This document shows, piece by piece, positions 7,542 through 16,150 of a stretch of 64,000 bases of DNA. This DNA comes from DATEDA01 sp963789885. GTDB lineage: Bacteria > Pseudomonadota > Gammaproteobacteria > Burkholderiales > SG8-39. The notes under the pieces are model-generated. The model was not told the DNA's origin and made no database searches. It saw only the letters and a list, made by a program, of their open reading frames with translations. Both the position numbers and the translations under genes were made by a program. The DNA lies in NCBI GenBank assembly GCA_963789885.1, contig CAWBNB010000004.1:47620-111619 (forward strand), in the 5' to 3' direction. Every line of letters starts with the position of its first letter. Position 1 is the stretch's first letter.

Positions 7542-9905
7542 CTACTTGATGCACACCGCACGGACCTGGGCCATGTCGGTGATTCCCTGCATCACCTTCT
7601 CGATCCCGTCCATCTTCAGCGTGCGCATGCCTTCCTCGAGCGCGGTCGCCAGCATCTCGGCCACCCGCGCGTGCTCCTGGATGTTCTTCTTGATCGCGTC
7701 GGTCCCCACCAGCAGCTCGTGGAGACCGAGCCGGCCCTTGTAGCCGGTGTTCGAGCAGGTGTCGCAGCCCGCCTTCCGGTAGAAGGTGAACTGGCCCTTC
7801 TCGTCGCCATAGGTCTTGACGAGGTCCTTGTACACCCGCTCGTACCCGGCCTTCGCGTCCTTCTTGAACTCGGCGGTGTTCAGCAGCTCCTGGCAGTACT
7901 CCTGGAGCAGGCCCTTGATCTCGTCCTGCCCGGGGTTGTACGGCTGCTTGCACTTCCCGCACAGGCGCTTCGCGAGCCGCTGGGCGAGGATGCCCACCAG
8001 CGCATCGGCGAAGTTGAAGGGGTCCATGCCCATGTCGAGCAGGCGGACGATCGATTCCGGCGCGCTGTTCGTGTGCAGCGTGGCGAACACGAGGTGACCG
8101 GTGAGCGAGGCCTCGATGCCGATCGAGGTGGTTTCCTTGTCGCGCATCTCGCCGACCATGATGATGTCCGGGTCGGCGCGCAGGAACGCCTTCATGATCG
8201 TGGGGAAGTCCATCCCCGCCTTGCGGTTGACCTGCACCTGACGCAGGCCCTTCTGCGTGATCTCGACCGGGTCCTCCGCGGTCCAGATCTTGGTGTCGGG
8301 CGTGTTGAGGTAGCCGAGCACCGAGTGCAGGGTGGTCGTCTTGCCGGAGCCGGTCGGTCCGCAGCAGAAGAAGAGCCCGTAGGGGTTCTCGATGACCGAT
8401 TTCAGCCGCGGCAGGTTGTGCGGCGTGAGGCCGAGCTTGTCGAGCGGGATCGGCTCGCCGGCGGCGAGGATACGCATCACGATGTCCTCGACACCGCCCT
8501 GGACCGGGATCGTCGCAACGCGGAGCTCGATGTCGAGCGGGCCGAACTTCTTGAACTTGATCTTGCCGTCCTGCGGCTTGCGGCGCTCCGAGATGTCGAG
8601 GTCGCACATGATCTTGAGGCGCGCGATCAGCGCACTGCGGTAGGACGCGGGGACCTCGATGTAGGGAACGAGCGTGCCGTCCTTGCGGAAGCGGATCTCG
8701 GTCTTCGCCTTGCCGGGGTAGGCCTCGATGTGGATGTCCGAAGCGTTCTGGTTGTAGGCGTCGACGATGACCTTGTTCACCAGCTTGACGAGCTCGTTGT
8801 CGGCGGCGGCCGAGAGGTCGTCGGTCGCGTTCGGGTCGCCTTCCTCGTCGGGGGTCAGGCCCTCGAGCAGGTCGCCGATGTCGCCGAGGTCCGCGGCGGC
8901 GCCGAAGAACGAGTCGAGCGTGTCCTTGAACTCCTTCAGCGTGGTGACGACGTACTTGATCCGCGCCTTCGGGAAGATGTTGTTGACGACCTTCGACGCC
9001 TTGACCCGCTCCGGGTCGAGGCACATCACCAGCAGTCCCTGCGGGTTCTCCTCGAGCGGGCACCACTGGTGCTCGGCGACGTACTCGCGCTTGAGGTTCT
9101 TGAGGAGGTCCATCGGCTTGACGCGGTCGGGCTTGTACGGCTCGTACTTGACGCCGAAGAACTTGGCGAGCGCCTCGCCGATCGAGGTTGCCTTGACGTT
9201 GAACTCCTCGACCAGCACGGTCTCGATGTCGAGCGCCTTCTTCCGCGCGTTGCGCGCCGCGGTCTCGAGCTCGGCGGCCGAGATCATCGCGTCGGCGACG
9301 AGGAAGTCGTACTTCGACTTCGGGATCGCGAGCTTCGCGCGCTGCTTGAGCGCGATCGCGAGCGTCTTGCACAGCTCGACCATGCCTTCCTCGGCGAGCT
9401 GGCTGAACGGCGCGCCGGCCTTGCTGTTGATCAGCTGGACGACGCCGAGGAGATCGCCGGCCGGCGCGTCCAGGATCGGCGCCACCAGCATCTGCTTGGT
9501 GCGGTAGCCGGTCCGCTTGTCGACCTCCTGCAGGAAGCGCAGGTTGGCGTTGTGGCTCTTGAGCTCGGCATCGTCGTAGACGTCGCGGAGGTTGAGCATC
9601 TTCCGCGACATCCCGACGTAGCCGGCGATCGAGTGCTCGGCGAGCGGGAGCTTGAGATCGCGGAACGAGTTGAGGCCGGTCTTGACCTTGGAGATGATCG
9701 ACGCCTTGTCCTCGGCCGTGATGTAGATCGTGAGCCGGTCGGCGTTGAAGAGGCTGCAGATGTCGGTCGACACCTCCAGCATGATCTCGTCCACGTTGTT
9801 GGTGGCGTGGATCCGGTTGGTGACGGTCTGGAGCGTCTTCTGGAACGCGAGGCGGCTGTTGACGTCCCCGGCGGGGGTGGAATGGGGGCTAAGCACTGCG
9901 CTCAT
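7542..9905 (-). CDS. GAF domain plus GspE/PilB-type secretion ATPase
   Basis: 787 residues. Residues about 20-190 form a GAF domain, then a GspE N-terminal region (about 210-350), then the ATPase. Walker A is GPTGSGKTTTLHS near residue 520, the Asp box is IWTAEDPVEIT, Walker B is DPDIIMVGEMRDKETT, and a His box is TGHLVFATLHTNSAPES. Two Cys pairs, CGKCKQ and CDTCSNTGYKGR, form the family's zinc module. Family members power type II secretion or type IV pilus assembly, but no secretin, pilin or platform protein lies in this window, so the partner is unknown. A candidate promoter lies upstream at 10012-10039. Confidence 0.85.
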   Translation of the reverse strand: MSAVLSPHSTPAGDVNSRLAFQKTLQTVTNRIHATNNVDEIMLEVSTDICSLFNADRLTIYITAEDKASIISKVKTGLNSFRDLKLPLAEHSIAGYVGMSRKMLNLRDVYDDAELKSHNANLRFLQEVDKRTGYRTKQMLVAPILDAPAGDLLGVVQLINSKAGAPFSQLAEEGMVELCKTLAIALKQRAKLAIPKSKYDFLVADAMISAAELETAARNARKKALDIETVLVEEFNVKATSIGEALAKFFGVKYEPYKPDRVKPMDLLKNLKREYVAEHQWCPLEENPQGLLVMCLDPERVKASKVVNNIFPKARIKYVVTTLKEFKDTLDSFFGAAADLGDIGDLLEGLTPDEEGDPNATDDLSAAADNELVKLVNKVIVDAYNQNASDIHIEAYPGKAKTEIRFRKDGTLVPYIEVPASYRSALIARLKIMCDLDISERRKPQDGKIKFKKFGPLDIELRVATIPVQGGVEDIVMRILAAGEPIPLDKLGLTPHNLPRLKSVIENPYGLFFCCGPTGSGKTTTLHSVLGYLNTPDTKIWTAEDPVEITQKGLRQVQVNRKAGMDFPTIMKAFLRADPDIIMVGEMRDKETTSIGIEASLTGHLVFATLHTNSAPESIVRLLDMGMDPFNFADALVGILAQRLAKRLCGKCKQPYNPGQDEIKGLLQEYCQELLNTAEFKKDAKAGYERVYKDLVKTYGDEKGQFTFYRKAGCDTCSNTGYKGRLGLHELLVGTDAIKKNIQEHARVAEMLATALEEGMRTLKMDGIEKVMQGITDMAQVRAVCIK

Positions 9906-10011
9906 GGCGTCACGTCCTGTCGGATGACCGTCGATACCGTCGCCGCGCCGTCTGGCGCGGACGACGAAACGCCCTCCCGCGCGCCGCTGCGCCCGGGAAG
10001 GCAGATGCGAA

Positions 10012-10039
10012 ATTTAACGTCCGCTCCGCCGGCGGGCAA
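10012..10039 (-). promoter_or_regulatory. candidate sigma-70 promoter for the GAF-GspE/HD-GYP genes
   Basis: On the reverse strand TTGCCC (10039-10034) and TTAAAT (10017-10012) are separated by 16 bp, about 107 bp upstream of the ATPase start. This 278-bp gap is the largest inside the signalling island, so an internal promoter here is reasonable. It is a sequence match only. Confidence 0.3.
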
Positions 10040-10183
10040 CCGCGCGGCGGCTCTCCCTGCGGCTTTTTTCAAGCGAAACAAGGGCCCCGAAGATGGTGTC
10101 GCAACCCCGGCGGCGCGCCCGCGCCGGCCATTCGGCCCCTCGTATGCAAGACCCGGGCCGGAGACGCGTTACCCGCAGCCCGA

Positions 10184-11257
10184 TCAATCCGTGGCCGCGG
10201 CCCCGCCCCGCAGGCCGCCTTCCAGCACGAACGCCCTGAAGCCGCGCTGCGCGAGCAGGAACGCCGCCGCCGAGCTGCGCCGGCCGCTCTGGCAGTAGAG
10301 GACGTACTCCCGGGCGCGGTCGAGCACTTTCACCGCGTTCCTTACCTCCGAGAGCGGGATGTTGATCGCGCCGAGGAGCTTGTCGTACTGGTACTCGGAC
10401 GGGTAGCGCGTGTCGATCCACTGCCCGCCCGCTGCGATCTTGCCGCGCGCCTGCTCCATCGTCACGCTCTGCAGCAGCGGCTTCTTGAGCAGCTCGTTGA
10501 AATCCTCCTTCGCCAGCCGGAAGAGCGACCCTTCCGCGAGCATCGTGACGGTCGCGTTGCGCTTCGCGTTGGCAACCAGCGCCTCCTCGCCGAACGGGTC
10601 GCCGCCCTTCAGCTCGGCGAGCTTCATCGATACCCCGCCGACGTTGCGCTCGACGAGGCACCGGCCCGACTCGACGACGTAGTAGTAGTCGCCGGCCTCG
10701 CCCTCGCGGATCACGACCTGCCCGCGCTTCACCCCCACCCGCTGGAAGCGCTTGAGCATCTCGTTGATGTGCGCCGTCGGCAGCTGCGCGAACGCTCCCG
10801 ACTTGAGGTTGTTGATGCTGAAGACGCCCGAGAGGATCGCCCAGTTCGCCATCGACGGCACGCCGCTCTCGGTCGCGCGCGCGCCGGTCCGGTCGTCCGC
10901 GGCGAGCTGGTCCCAGGTCAGCATGATGTCGAGGAGGTCCTCGTCGATGCGCACGAGCTCGATGTCGGTGATCGCCTTCGCCGAGGCGAACGGGGTCTTG
11001 CGTCCGAGCGGGTGGCGCGCCTCGGAGGTGGTGCCGACCACGACGGCGGAGCTGCCGTTGCCGAGCGTCAAGGCGAGCTCGCCGCGAAGCAGGAACACGA
11101 GCTGCCCCGCGACGCCCTTCACGCGGAAGGGGTCGAGCGTCTTGCTCACGCGCTCGACCACGCACAGCTCCGCGAGCTCGTTGAGGCGCTGCGTCGACAG
11201 CGCCGAGAGGGGCTCGAGACCCTTCAGGACCTGGATGCTTACGTTCGCGGTGCCCAT
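10184..11257 (-). CDS. tandem cyclic-nucleotide-binding domains fused to rhodanese
   Basis: 357 residues. The first cNMP-like fold (about 15-115) is degenerate and lacks the phosphate cassette. The second (about 150-265) is canonical, with FGEEALVANAKRNATV matching the G-E-x-A...R-x-A cyclic-nucleotide phosphate cassette. The C-terminal rhodanese module (about 270-355) has WIDTRYPSEY and an active-site loop with cysteine, YCQSGRRSS. There is no DNA-binding domain, so cAMP would control the sulfurtransferase or a partner rather than transcription. It follows the cAMP phosphodiesterase gene by 9 bp and the adenylate cyclase is next upstream, giving a self-contained cAMP circuit. Confidence 0.85.
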   Translation of the reverse strand: MGTANVSIQVLKGLEPLSALSTQRLNELAELCVVERVSKTLDPFRVKGVAGQLVFLLRGELALTLGNGSSAVVVGTTSEARHPLGRKTPFASAKAITDIELVRIDEDLLDIMLTWDQLAADDRTGARATESGVPSMANWAILSGVFSINNLKSGAFAQLPTAHINEMLKRFQRVGVKRGQVVIREGEAGDYYYVVESGRCLVERNVGGVSMKLAELKGGDPFGEEALVANAKRNATVTMLAEGSLFRLAKEDFNELLKKPLLQSVTMEQARGKIAAGGQWIDTRYPSEYQYDKLLGAINIPLSEVRNAVKVLDRAREYVLYCQSGRRSSAAAFLLAQRGFRAFVLEGGLRGGAAATD

Positions 11258-11266
11258 GGCATCAGC

Positions 11267-12037
11267 CTAGAACTCGATCACCTGGTTGTTCTGGAGCATC
11301 CGCGGCCGGTACTGGCCGGCGTACTCCTCGATCTCCTCCATCGTCAGCTCGATCTCGCCCGGCTTGAGATGGGTGATGAAGATGTCGCAGCTCCGCTCGA
11401 GCTTGGCGAGCTCCTCGGCGAGCATCGTCGGGCACAGGTGCTTGGACATGATCGCGAGCTGCTTCTCGCGGTTGCAGAACGCGCACTCGATGATCAGGTG
11501 CTTGAGGTTCGCGATCTTGTTGACGATCGTCCACAGCTCGTCGTTGGTGGTGGTGTCGCCGGTGAAGACGAGGCTGCCCTTGCCGCTGTCGAGCTGGTAG
11601 CCGATCGCCGGCACCACGTGGTTCGCCGGGAGCGCCGTGATGGTGCGTCCGCCGCCGAGGTCGACCGACGCACCGAGCTCGATCGTCTCGTAGCGCAGGA
11701 ACGGGCGGTCGGCGCTCGGGATCTGCGTGAAGTCCGGCCAGATCGACCAGTTGAAGACGTGGTTCTTCAGGATCTCGATCGTCGCCGGGATCGCGTGCAC
11801 GGTCAGCGGCTCGTCGCGCATCTGTCCCACGGTGTCGACCATGAACGGGATCGCCGCGACGTGGTCGAGGTGCGAGTGGGTGAGGAACACGTGGTCGATC
11901 GGCGTCAGTTCGGCGAGCGTGAGATCGCACACGCCGGTGCCGGCGTCGATCAGGATGTCGCGGTCGAGCAGCATCGAGGTGGTGCGCAGATGCCGCCCAC
12001 CGATGCCGCCGCTGCAGCCGAGAACCCTGATTCGCAT
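11267..12037 (-). CDS. metallo-beta-lactamase-fold class II-type 3',5'-cyclic nucleotide phosphodiesterase
   Basis: 256 residues, complete. The metal-binding signature HSHLDH is in VFLTHSHLDHVAAIPFMV, preceded by LIDAGTGVCDL; further metal ligands are in FTGDTTTNDE and ITHLKPGE. Overall it resembles class II cyclic nucleotide phosphodiesterases (CpdP-like) rather than beta-lactamases: no signal peptide, and the C-terminal helix (ELTMEEIEEYA) is typical. Wedged between an adenylate cyclase gene (76 bp upstream) and a cNMP-binding protein gene (9 bp downstream), it is most simply the enzyme that switches off the local cAMP signal. Confidence 0.75.
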   Translation of the reverse strand: MRIRVLGCSGGIGGRHLRTTSMLLDRDILIDAGTGVCDLTLAELTPIDHVFLTHSHLDHVAAIPFMVDTVGQMRDEPLTVHAIPATIEILKNHVFNWSIWPDFTQIPSADRPFLRYETIELGASVDLGGGRTITALPANHVVPAIGYQLDSGKGSLVFTGDTTTNDELWTIVNKIANLKHLIIECAFCNREKQLAIMSKHLCPTMLAEELAKLERSCDIFITHLKPGEIELTMEEIEEYAGQYRPRMLQNNQVIEF

Positions 12038-12113
12038 CAGAAAGGCAGCTGCGGCCGGTCAGCCCCGCCTGCAACGCCCCTGGGTCGCCTGCCGATTGAT
12101 CTGTCGCGAGTCG

Positions 12114-14336
12114 TCACTTGGTCTCGAACGTCGTCACGCCGTCCCAACCGGGCGGCGGAGGATCGGCACGATACCGCGCAACCCGCTGAGCGTAAAAGGA
12201 ATAAAGTGGCGCCCCCGGGTAGAGCCGCTGCAGGTTGAAGAGCACAAGTTCCGCCTGCTCCCAGGCCTGAGTGCGGTAGGCCTTGAGCGCCTGCGCCCAG
12301 AGCTTCACCTCCTCGGCCCGCGACTTCCCCACCTCGGCGTCCAGCCCGAGCGGCTCGTAGACCGCCACCGGCTCGTCCTTGCCCTTTACGCGCACGCGGT
12401 CAATCTCGCGGAACACCACGTCCGCCGCCGCGTCGCGCGTCGCCTGCCCGACCAGGATCCCGACGCCGTACTGCTTGGTCAGGCCTTCGAGGCGCGACGC
12501 GAGGTTCACCGCGTCGCCCATGACAGTGTAGGCCTTGCGCAGCTTCGAGCCCATGTCGCCGACCCGCATCGGGCCGGTGTTGACGCCGACCCCGATCTCG
12601 ATCGCGCGCCAGCCGCGCGCCTTGAACCGCTCGTTCAGCTGCGCGAGCTCCGTCTGCATCGCGAGCGCGGCCGCGACCGCCTGGCGGGCGTGCTGCGCAT
12701 CGCCGACCGGCGCGCCCCAGAACGCCATGATCTGGTCGCCGACGTACTTGTCGAGCGTGCCGCGATGCTGGCGGATGACCAGGCTCATCGCGGTGAGGAA
12801 CTCGTTCATGAACGCCGACAGCGCCTTCGGGTCCAGGCCCTCCGCGATCGACGTGAACCCGCGGATGTCGGTAAAGAGCACCGTCAGGACCTCGTCCCTG
12901 CCCTCCATGCTGTACTTCGCCGGATCGCGCGCCATCTCGTCGACGAGCTCCGGCGGCACGTACTCGCCGAACCGCTCGGTCAGCTCGCGCTTGGACCGCG
13001 TCTCGACGAAGTAGCCGTACGACATGTTGAGCGCGAAGAGGCCGATCGTCATCAGCAGGCTCGCGGCGAGCGGCAGGACGAGGTCGGCGTAGAGCCAGAC
13101 GCCGACGCTGAGGGCGGTGACGAGCACGAGCGCGGCGAGCGAAACGGCCGTCGCGCGGAACGGGCTGAGGAACGGCAGCCAGATCGCGAGCGTGAGCCCG
13201 CCGACGAGGAGCAGGATCACCTCGGCGCCGAGCACGTACGCCGGTCGCGCCTTGATGTTGCGGTCGAGCATGCCGGCGATGAGGTTGGCGTGGACCTCGA
13301 CCCCGGGATACGCCGCGCCCACCGGCGTCGCCCGGAGGTCGAAGAGGCCCGGCGCGGTGGTGCCGACCAGCGCGATCTTGCCCTTCAGCGCCTCGACCGG
13401 GACCCTGTCGTGGTACACGTCGGCGAGCGAGACGTAGCGGAAGCTCCCCTTTGCGCCGCGATACGGGACGAGCGCACACGCGTTCTCGTCGACCGGGATG
13501 CGCAGGGGCCCGACGTCGATCCACTCGAGGCCGGCGTAATTGCGGTTGAGGACGCTCCCCGGCGGGTAGCCGGGCTCCACCTTCGGAAACCCGAGGAGCG
13601 TGCGCATCACCGCGAGCGACAGCGGCTCGTAGTACGCGCCCTTGTACTCGGCGAGCATCGGCACCCGGCGGTTGATGCCGTCGTCGTCCGCGACCGGGTT
13701 GAAGTGCCCGGTGCTCGCGGCCGCCGCCTGGAACGCGGGCAGGTTGGCGCCGTAGCCGGTCCACGACGTGAACTCGATCGGCCGGTTCGCGAAGGTGCCG
13801 GGGTCCAGCACCGGCGGCGGCAGCACGCCGGTCGTGCGCGCGTCGCGGTCGCTCGTCAGGTAGTAGCCGAGCACCACCGGCCGCCCCTTGATCGTCTGGA
13901 CGAACTGCGCGTCGTGGTCGAGCCGCGGTCGGAGCTCGGCCAGCGCCGCCTGGAAGTCGGGCACGTCTTTCAGCGGGCCGGTCGCGAGGCCGTCAAGCAC
14001 GCGCAGCCCGCTCGAGCGGTCGGGCTCGGCGAACACGACGTCGAACCCGAGGATGGCGACGCCGTAGCGGTCGAAGAGCTTGCTCACGAGGCCGGCGATA
14101 ACGTCGCGCCCCCACGGCCATTGCCCGAGCTCGGGGGTAGCGAGGCTCTTCTCGTCGATGTCGAGGATGACGATGCGCGGATCGACGTCCCGCGGCATCG
14201 TCAGGCGGAGCCGCGCGTCGTAGATGATGCGGTCGAGCTGGTCGACGAACGGGATGCGGTAGAACCTTCCGGCATGGCCGAGGAACGCGGCGAGCACCGC
14301 GAGGCCGAGCGCGATCCGGACGGCGTACTGCTTCAC
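12114..14336 (-). CDS. CHASE2-sensor class III adenylate cyclase
   Basis: 740 residues. An N-terminal membrane helix and an extracytoplasmic CHASE2 domain (about 30-330, with PELGQWPWGRDV and IALVGTTAPGLFDLRATP) precede three membrane helices (about 340-420) and a class III cyclase domain (about 475-650). Catalytic features are the metal Asp in VLFTDIRGFTS, the second in KYVGDQIMAFWG, and VMGDAVNLASRLEG. A Thr just before VMGD fits adenylate rather than guanylate specificity. It would convert an envelope signal into cAMP, with the dedicated phosphodiesterase and effector genes directly downstream. Its CHASE2 domain resembles that of the kinase encoded upstream. Confidence 0.88.
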   Translation of the reverse strand: MKQYAVRIALGLAVLAAFLGHAGRFYRIPFVDQLDRIIYDARLRLTMPRDVDPRIVILDIDEKSLATPELGQWPWGRDVIAGLVSKLFDRYGVAILGFDVVFAEPDRSSGLRVLDGLATGPLKDVPDFQAALAELRPRLDHDAQFVQTIKGRPVVLGYYLTSDRDARTTGVLPPPVLDPGTFANRPIEFTSWTGYGANLPAFQAAAASTGHFNPVADDDGINRRVPMLAEYKGAYYEPLSLAVMRTLLGFPKVEPGYPPGSVLNRNYAGLEWIDVGPLRIPVDENACALVPYRGAKGSFRYVSLADVYHDRVPVEALKGKIALVGTTAPGLFDLRATPVGAAYPGVEVHANLIAGMLDRNIKARPAYVLGAEVILLLVGGLTLAIWLPFLSPFRATAVSLAALVLVTALSVGVWLYADLVLPLAASLLMTIGLFALNMSYGYFVETRSKRELTERFGEYVPPELVDEMARDPAKYSMEGRDEVLTVLFTDIRGFTSIAEGLDPKALSAFMNEFLTAMSLVIRQHRGTLDKYVGDQIMAFWGAPVGDAQHARQAVAAALAMQTELAQLNERFKARGWRAIEIGVGVNTGPMRVGDMGSKLRKAYTVMGDAVNLASRLEGLTKQYGVGILVGQATRDAAADVVFREIDRVRVKGKDEPVAVYEPLGLDAEVGKSRAEEVKLWAQALKAYRTQAWEQAELVLFNLQRLYPGAPLYSFYAQRVARYRADPPPPGWDGVTTFETK

Positions 14337-14418
14337 CGGCCGCGGACGACGAGGGACGAGCGACGAGCGGCGGTCATCCGCGCTTCATCCTGCCCGGGGA
14401 CCGGAGTCGGGGCGGGAA

Positions 14419-15294
14419 TCAGGTCTTGTAGAAGAACTCCATCTTCACGCCGGCGAGCTCGATGATGTCGTGGTCGCCGAGCGGATGCGCCTGCGCGTCG
14501 AGCAGTTTGCCGTTGAGGATCGGGAAGTTCGCGCCCTCGACGTGCGTGATGAAGTAGCCCTGCGGGCGCTTGGTGATCACCGCGACCTGCACGCCCGGCT
14601 TGCCGAGCGTCGTGAGCGCCTTGGTGAGCTCCATCTCCTTGCCGGCGTTCGCACCGGAGAGGATCTGGATCGCGGCCACCTTGCCGCCGGCCGCGATCGG
14701 CTGCGAGGCCGACATCGGCTGCGAGGCGCTCATCGTCGGGATCCCCTGCGAGGCCGCCATCGGCTGCGACGCGGACGGCGGCGGTGGCGACGGCGGCTGG
14801 GTCACCGGCGCCACGGGCGCCGCCGGCCTCATCGACTGCGAGGTCGCGAGCGCCGGGGACGGCTGCGAGGTCGACATCGTCGGCACGGCCTGGGACGTGG
14901 ACGGGGCGGGGGCCGGGGCCGCGGCAGGCTTCGGCGCGGCGCCGGGCCGCAGGACCATCGTCTTCTCGAAGTCCTGCGGCGTGGTCGTCTTGCCGGCCTG
15001 GTCGTTGATGTACTTCAGCTTGTACTTGCCGAGCTCGATCACGTCGTTCGACTGCAGGAAGTGCTTCTTGATCGGCTGGCCGTTCACGAGCGTGCCGTTG
15101 GTCGAGCCCAGGTCCTCGAGGAACGAATCGTTGAGGATCGTCACGATCACGGCGTGCTCGCCCGACACCGCCAGATTGTCGATCTGGATGTCGTTGTGCG
15201 GCTTGCGGCCGATGGTCGTGCGCTCCTTCCCGAGAGTGATCTCCTTGAGCACCAACCCGTCCATACTGAGTATCAGCTTTGCAGGCATAGCCAT
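14419..15294 (-). CDS. FHA-domain protein with Ser/Gln-rich linker
   Basis: 291 residues. Residues about 20-90 are a classical forkhead-associated domain: TIGRKPHNDIQID, SGEHAVI and LGSTNGTLVNG supply the phosphothreonine-binding Arg, Ser, His and Asn. A proline/alanine linker (about 115-205) carries seven (T/A)SQ motifs. The C-terminus (about 210-290) looks like a second, degenerate FHA-like fold without the key Arg. FHA domains read phosphothreonine made by Hanks-type kinases. The gene is 22 bp after the PP2C phosphatase gene and two genes after the kinase gene, so it is the probable phospho-readout. A soluble cytosolic adaptor. Confidence 0.85.
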   Translation of the reverse strand: MAMPAKLILSMDGLVLKEITLGKERTTIGRKPHNDIQIDNLAVSGEHAVIVTILNDSFLEDLGSTNGTLVNGQPIKKHFLQSNDVIELGKYKLKYINDQAGKTTTPQDFEKTMVLRPGAAPKPAAAPAPAPSTSQAVPTMSTSQPSPALATSQSMRPAAPVAPVTQPPSPPPPSASQPMAASQGIPTMSASQPMSASQPIAAGGKVAAIQILSGANAGKEMELTKALTTLGKPGVQVAVITKRPQGYFITHVEGANFPILNGKLLDAQAHPLGDHDIIELAGVKMEFFYKT

Positions 15295-15316
15295 TTCCCC
15301 AAAAAAGCGCGGGCTC

Positions 15317-16141
15317 TTATCGCAGCCAGCTGAAGAACCTCGCGACCCAGCCGCGCGGTGCGGCGTAGTCCTTTACCACCCGTACCAGAATCACGGAGAC
15401 GTTGTCGCGCCCGCCGTTGTCGTTCGCCATCTGCACCAGCTGCTGGGCGGCGAGCCGGAGGTTCGCCGACAGCGTCTGGAGCGTCATCCCGATGTCCTCG
15501 TCGCTCACCATGTCGTTCAGGCCGTCCGAGCACAGGAGGTAGACGTCCCCGGTCTGGGTCGGATGGACCTGCAGCTCGGGCTCGACCGTCGGGTCGATCC
15601 CTAGCGCGCGCGTGACGAGGTTCTTGTTCTGCGAGAACTTCGCCTGCTCCGGCGTGATCATCCCGCTGTCGATCTGCTCCTGGAGCAGCGAGTGGTCGCG
15701 CGTGAGCTGCTCGAACGCCTCGCCGCGCAGGCGGTAGGCGCGGGAGTCGCCGATGTGCGCGAGCGTCACCTTGTTGTCGTAGAACATCGCCGCCACCAGG
15801 GTGGTGCCCATTCCCGAGTACTGCGGCTGACTCTGCGCCGCCTGGAAGATCGAGGTGTTCGCCTTCGCGATCTGCTCGCGCAGCAGGCGGTCGGCGAACG
15901 GCTTGCCGGTCGCCGGCTCGATCTTGTACGGCGGGGTGTCGTCGAGCAGGTGCTGCAACTCCGTCGTGATGACCGTGGTTGCCATGCCGCTCGCGACCTC
16001 GCCCGCGTTGTAGCCGCCCATGCCGTCGGCGAGCACGACCAGGCCCTTCGACGCGTCGGCCGCGATCGAGTCCTCGTTGTGCGAGCGCACGATGCCGGGG
16101 TCGGTGCAACTGGCGATTTCGAGGGCCTGGCTCAAGTTCAT
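15317..16141 (-). CDS. PP2C-family serine/threonine protein phosphatase
   Basis: 274 residues, the usual size for bacterial Stp/PstP catalytic domains. The Mg/Mn-coordinating motifs are present: SHNEDSIAAD, VLADGMGGYNAG, ARIGDS-type HIGDSRAYRLR, LLCSDGLNDMV and GRDNVSVILV. No membrane anchor. The start lies 9 bp after the stop of the CHASE2 kinase gene, so the kinase and phosphatase are very likely translated from one message and act on shared substrates, including the FHA protein encoded next. Confidence 0.9.
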   Translation of the reverse strand: MNLSQALEIASCTDPGIVRSHNEDSIAADASKGLVVLADGMGGYNAGEVASGMATTVITTELQHLLDDTPPYKIEPATGKPFADRLLREQIAKANTSIFQAAQSQPQYSGMGTTLVAAMFYDNKVTLAHIGDSRAYRLRGEAFEQLTRDHSLLQEQIDSGMITPEQAKFSQNKNLVTRALGIDPTVEPELQVHPTQTGDVYLLCSDGLNDMVSDEDIGMTLQTLSANLRLAAQQLVQMANDNGGRDNVSVILVRVVKDYAAPRGWVARFFSWLR

Positions 16142-16150
16142 TCTTGTTGA

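Noticed and set aside
7503..10298. Very long plus-strand frames opposite the ATPase and HD-GYP genes
   Set aside because: GC-rich antisense shadows; no recognisable domains, and the reverse strand holds conserved families throughout.
11041..11075. TTGCC-GAGC-GTCAA resembling the FNR-like sites
   Set aside because: Left arm does not match TTGA and it lies inside the coding sequence of the cNMP/rhodanese gene.
14690..14900. Repeat-like DNA in the FHA gene, considered as a possible direct-repeat array
   Set aside because: It encodes the SQ/proline-rich linker; unit length and sequence vary, with no spacers, so it is not CRISPR.
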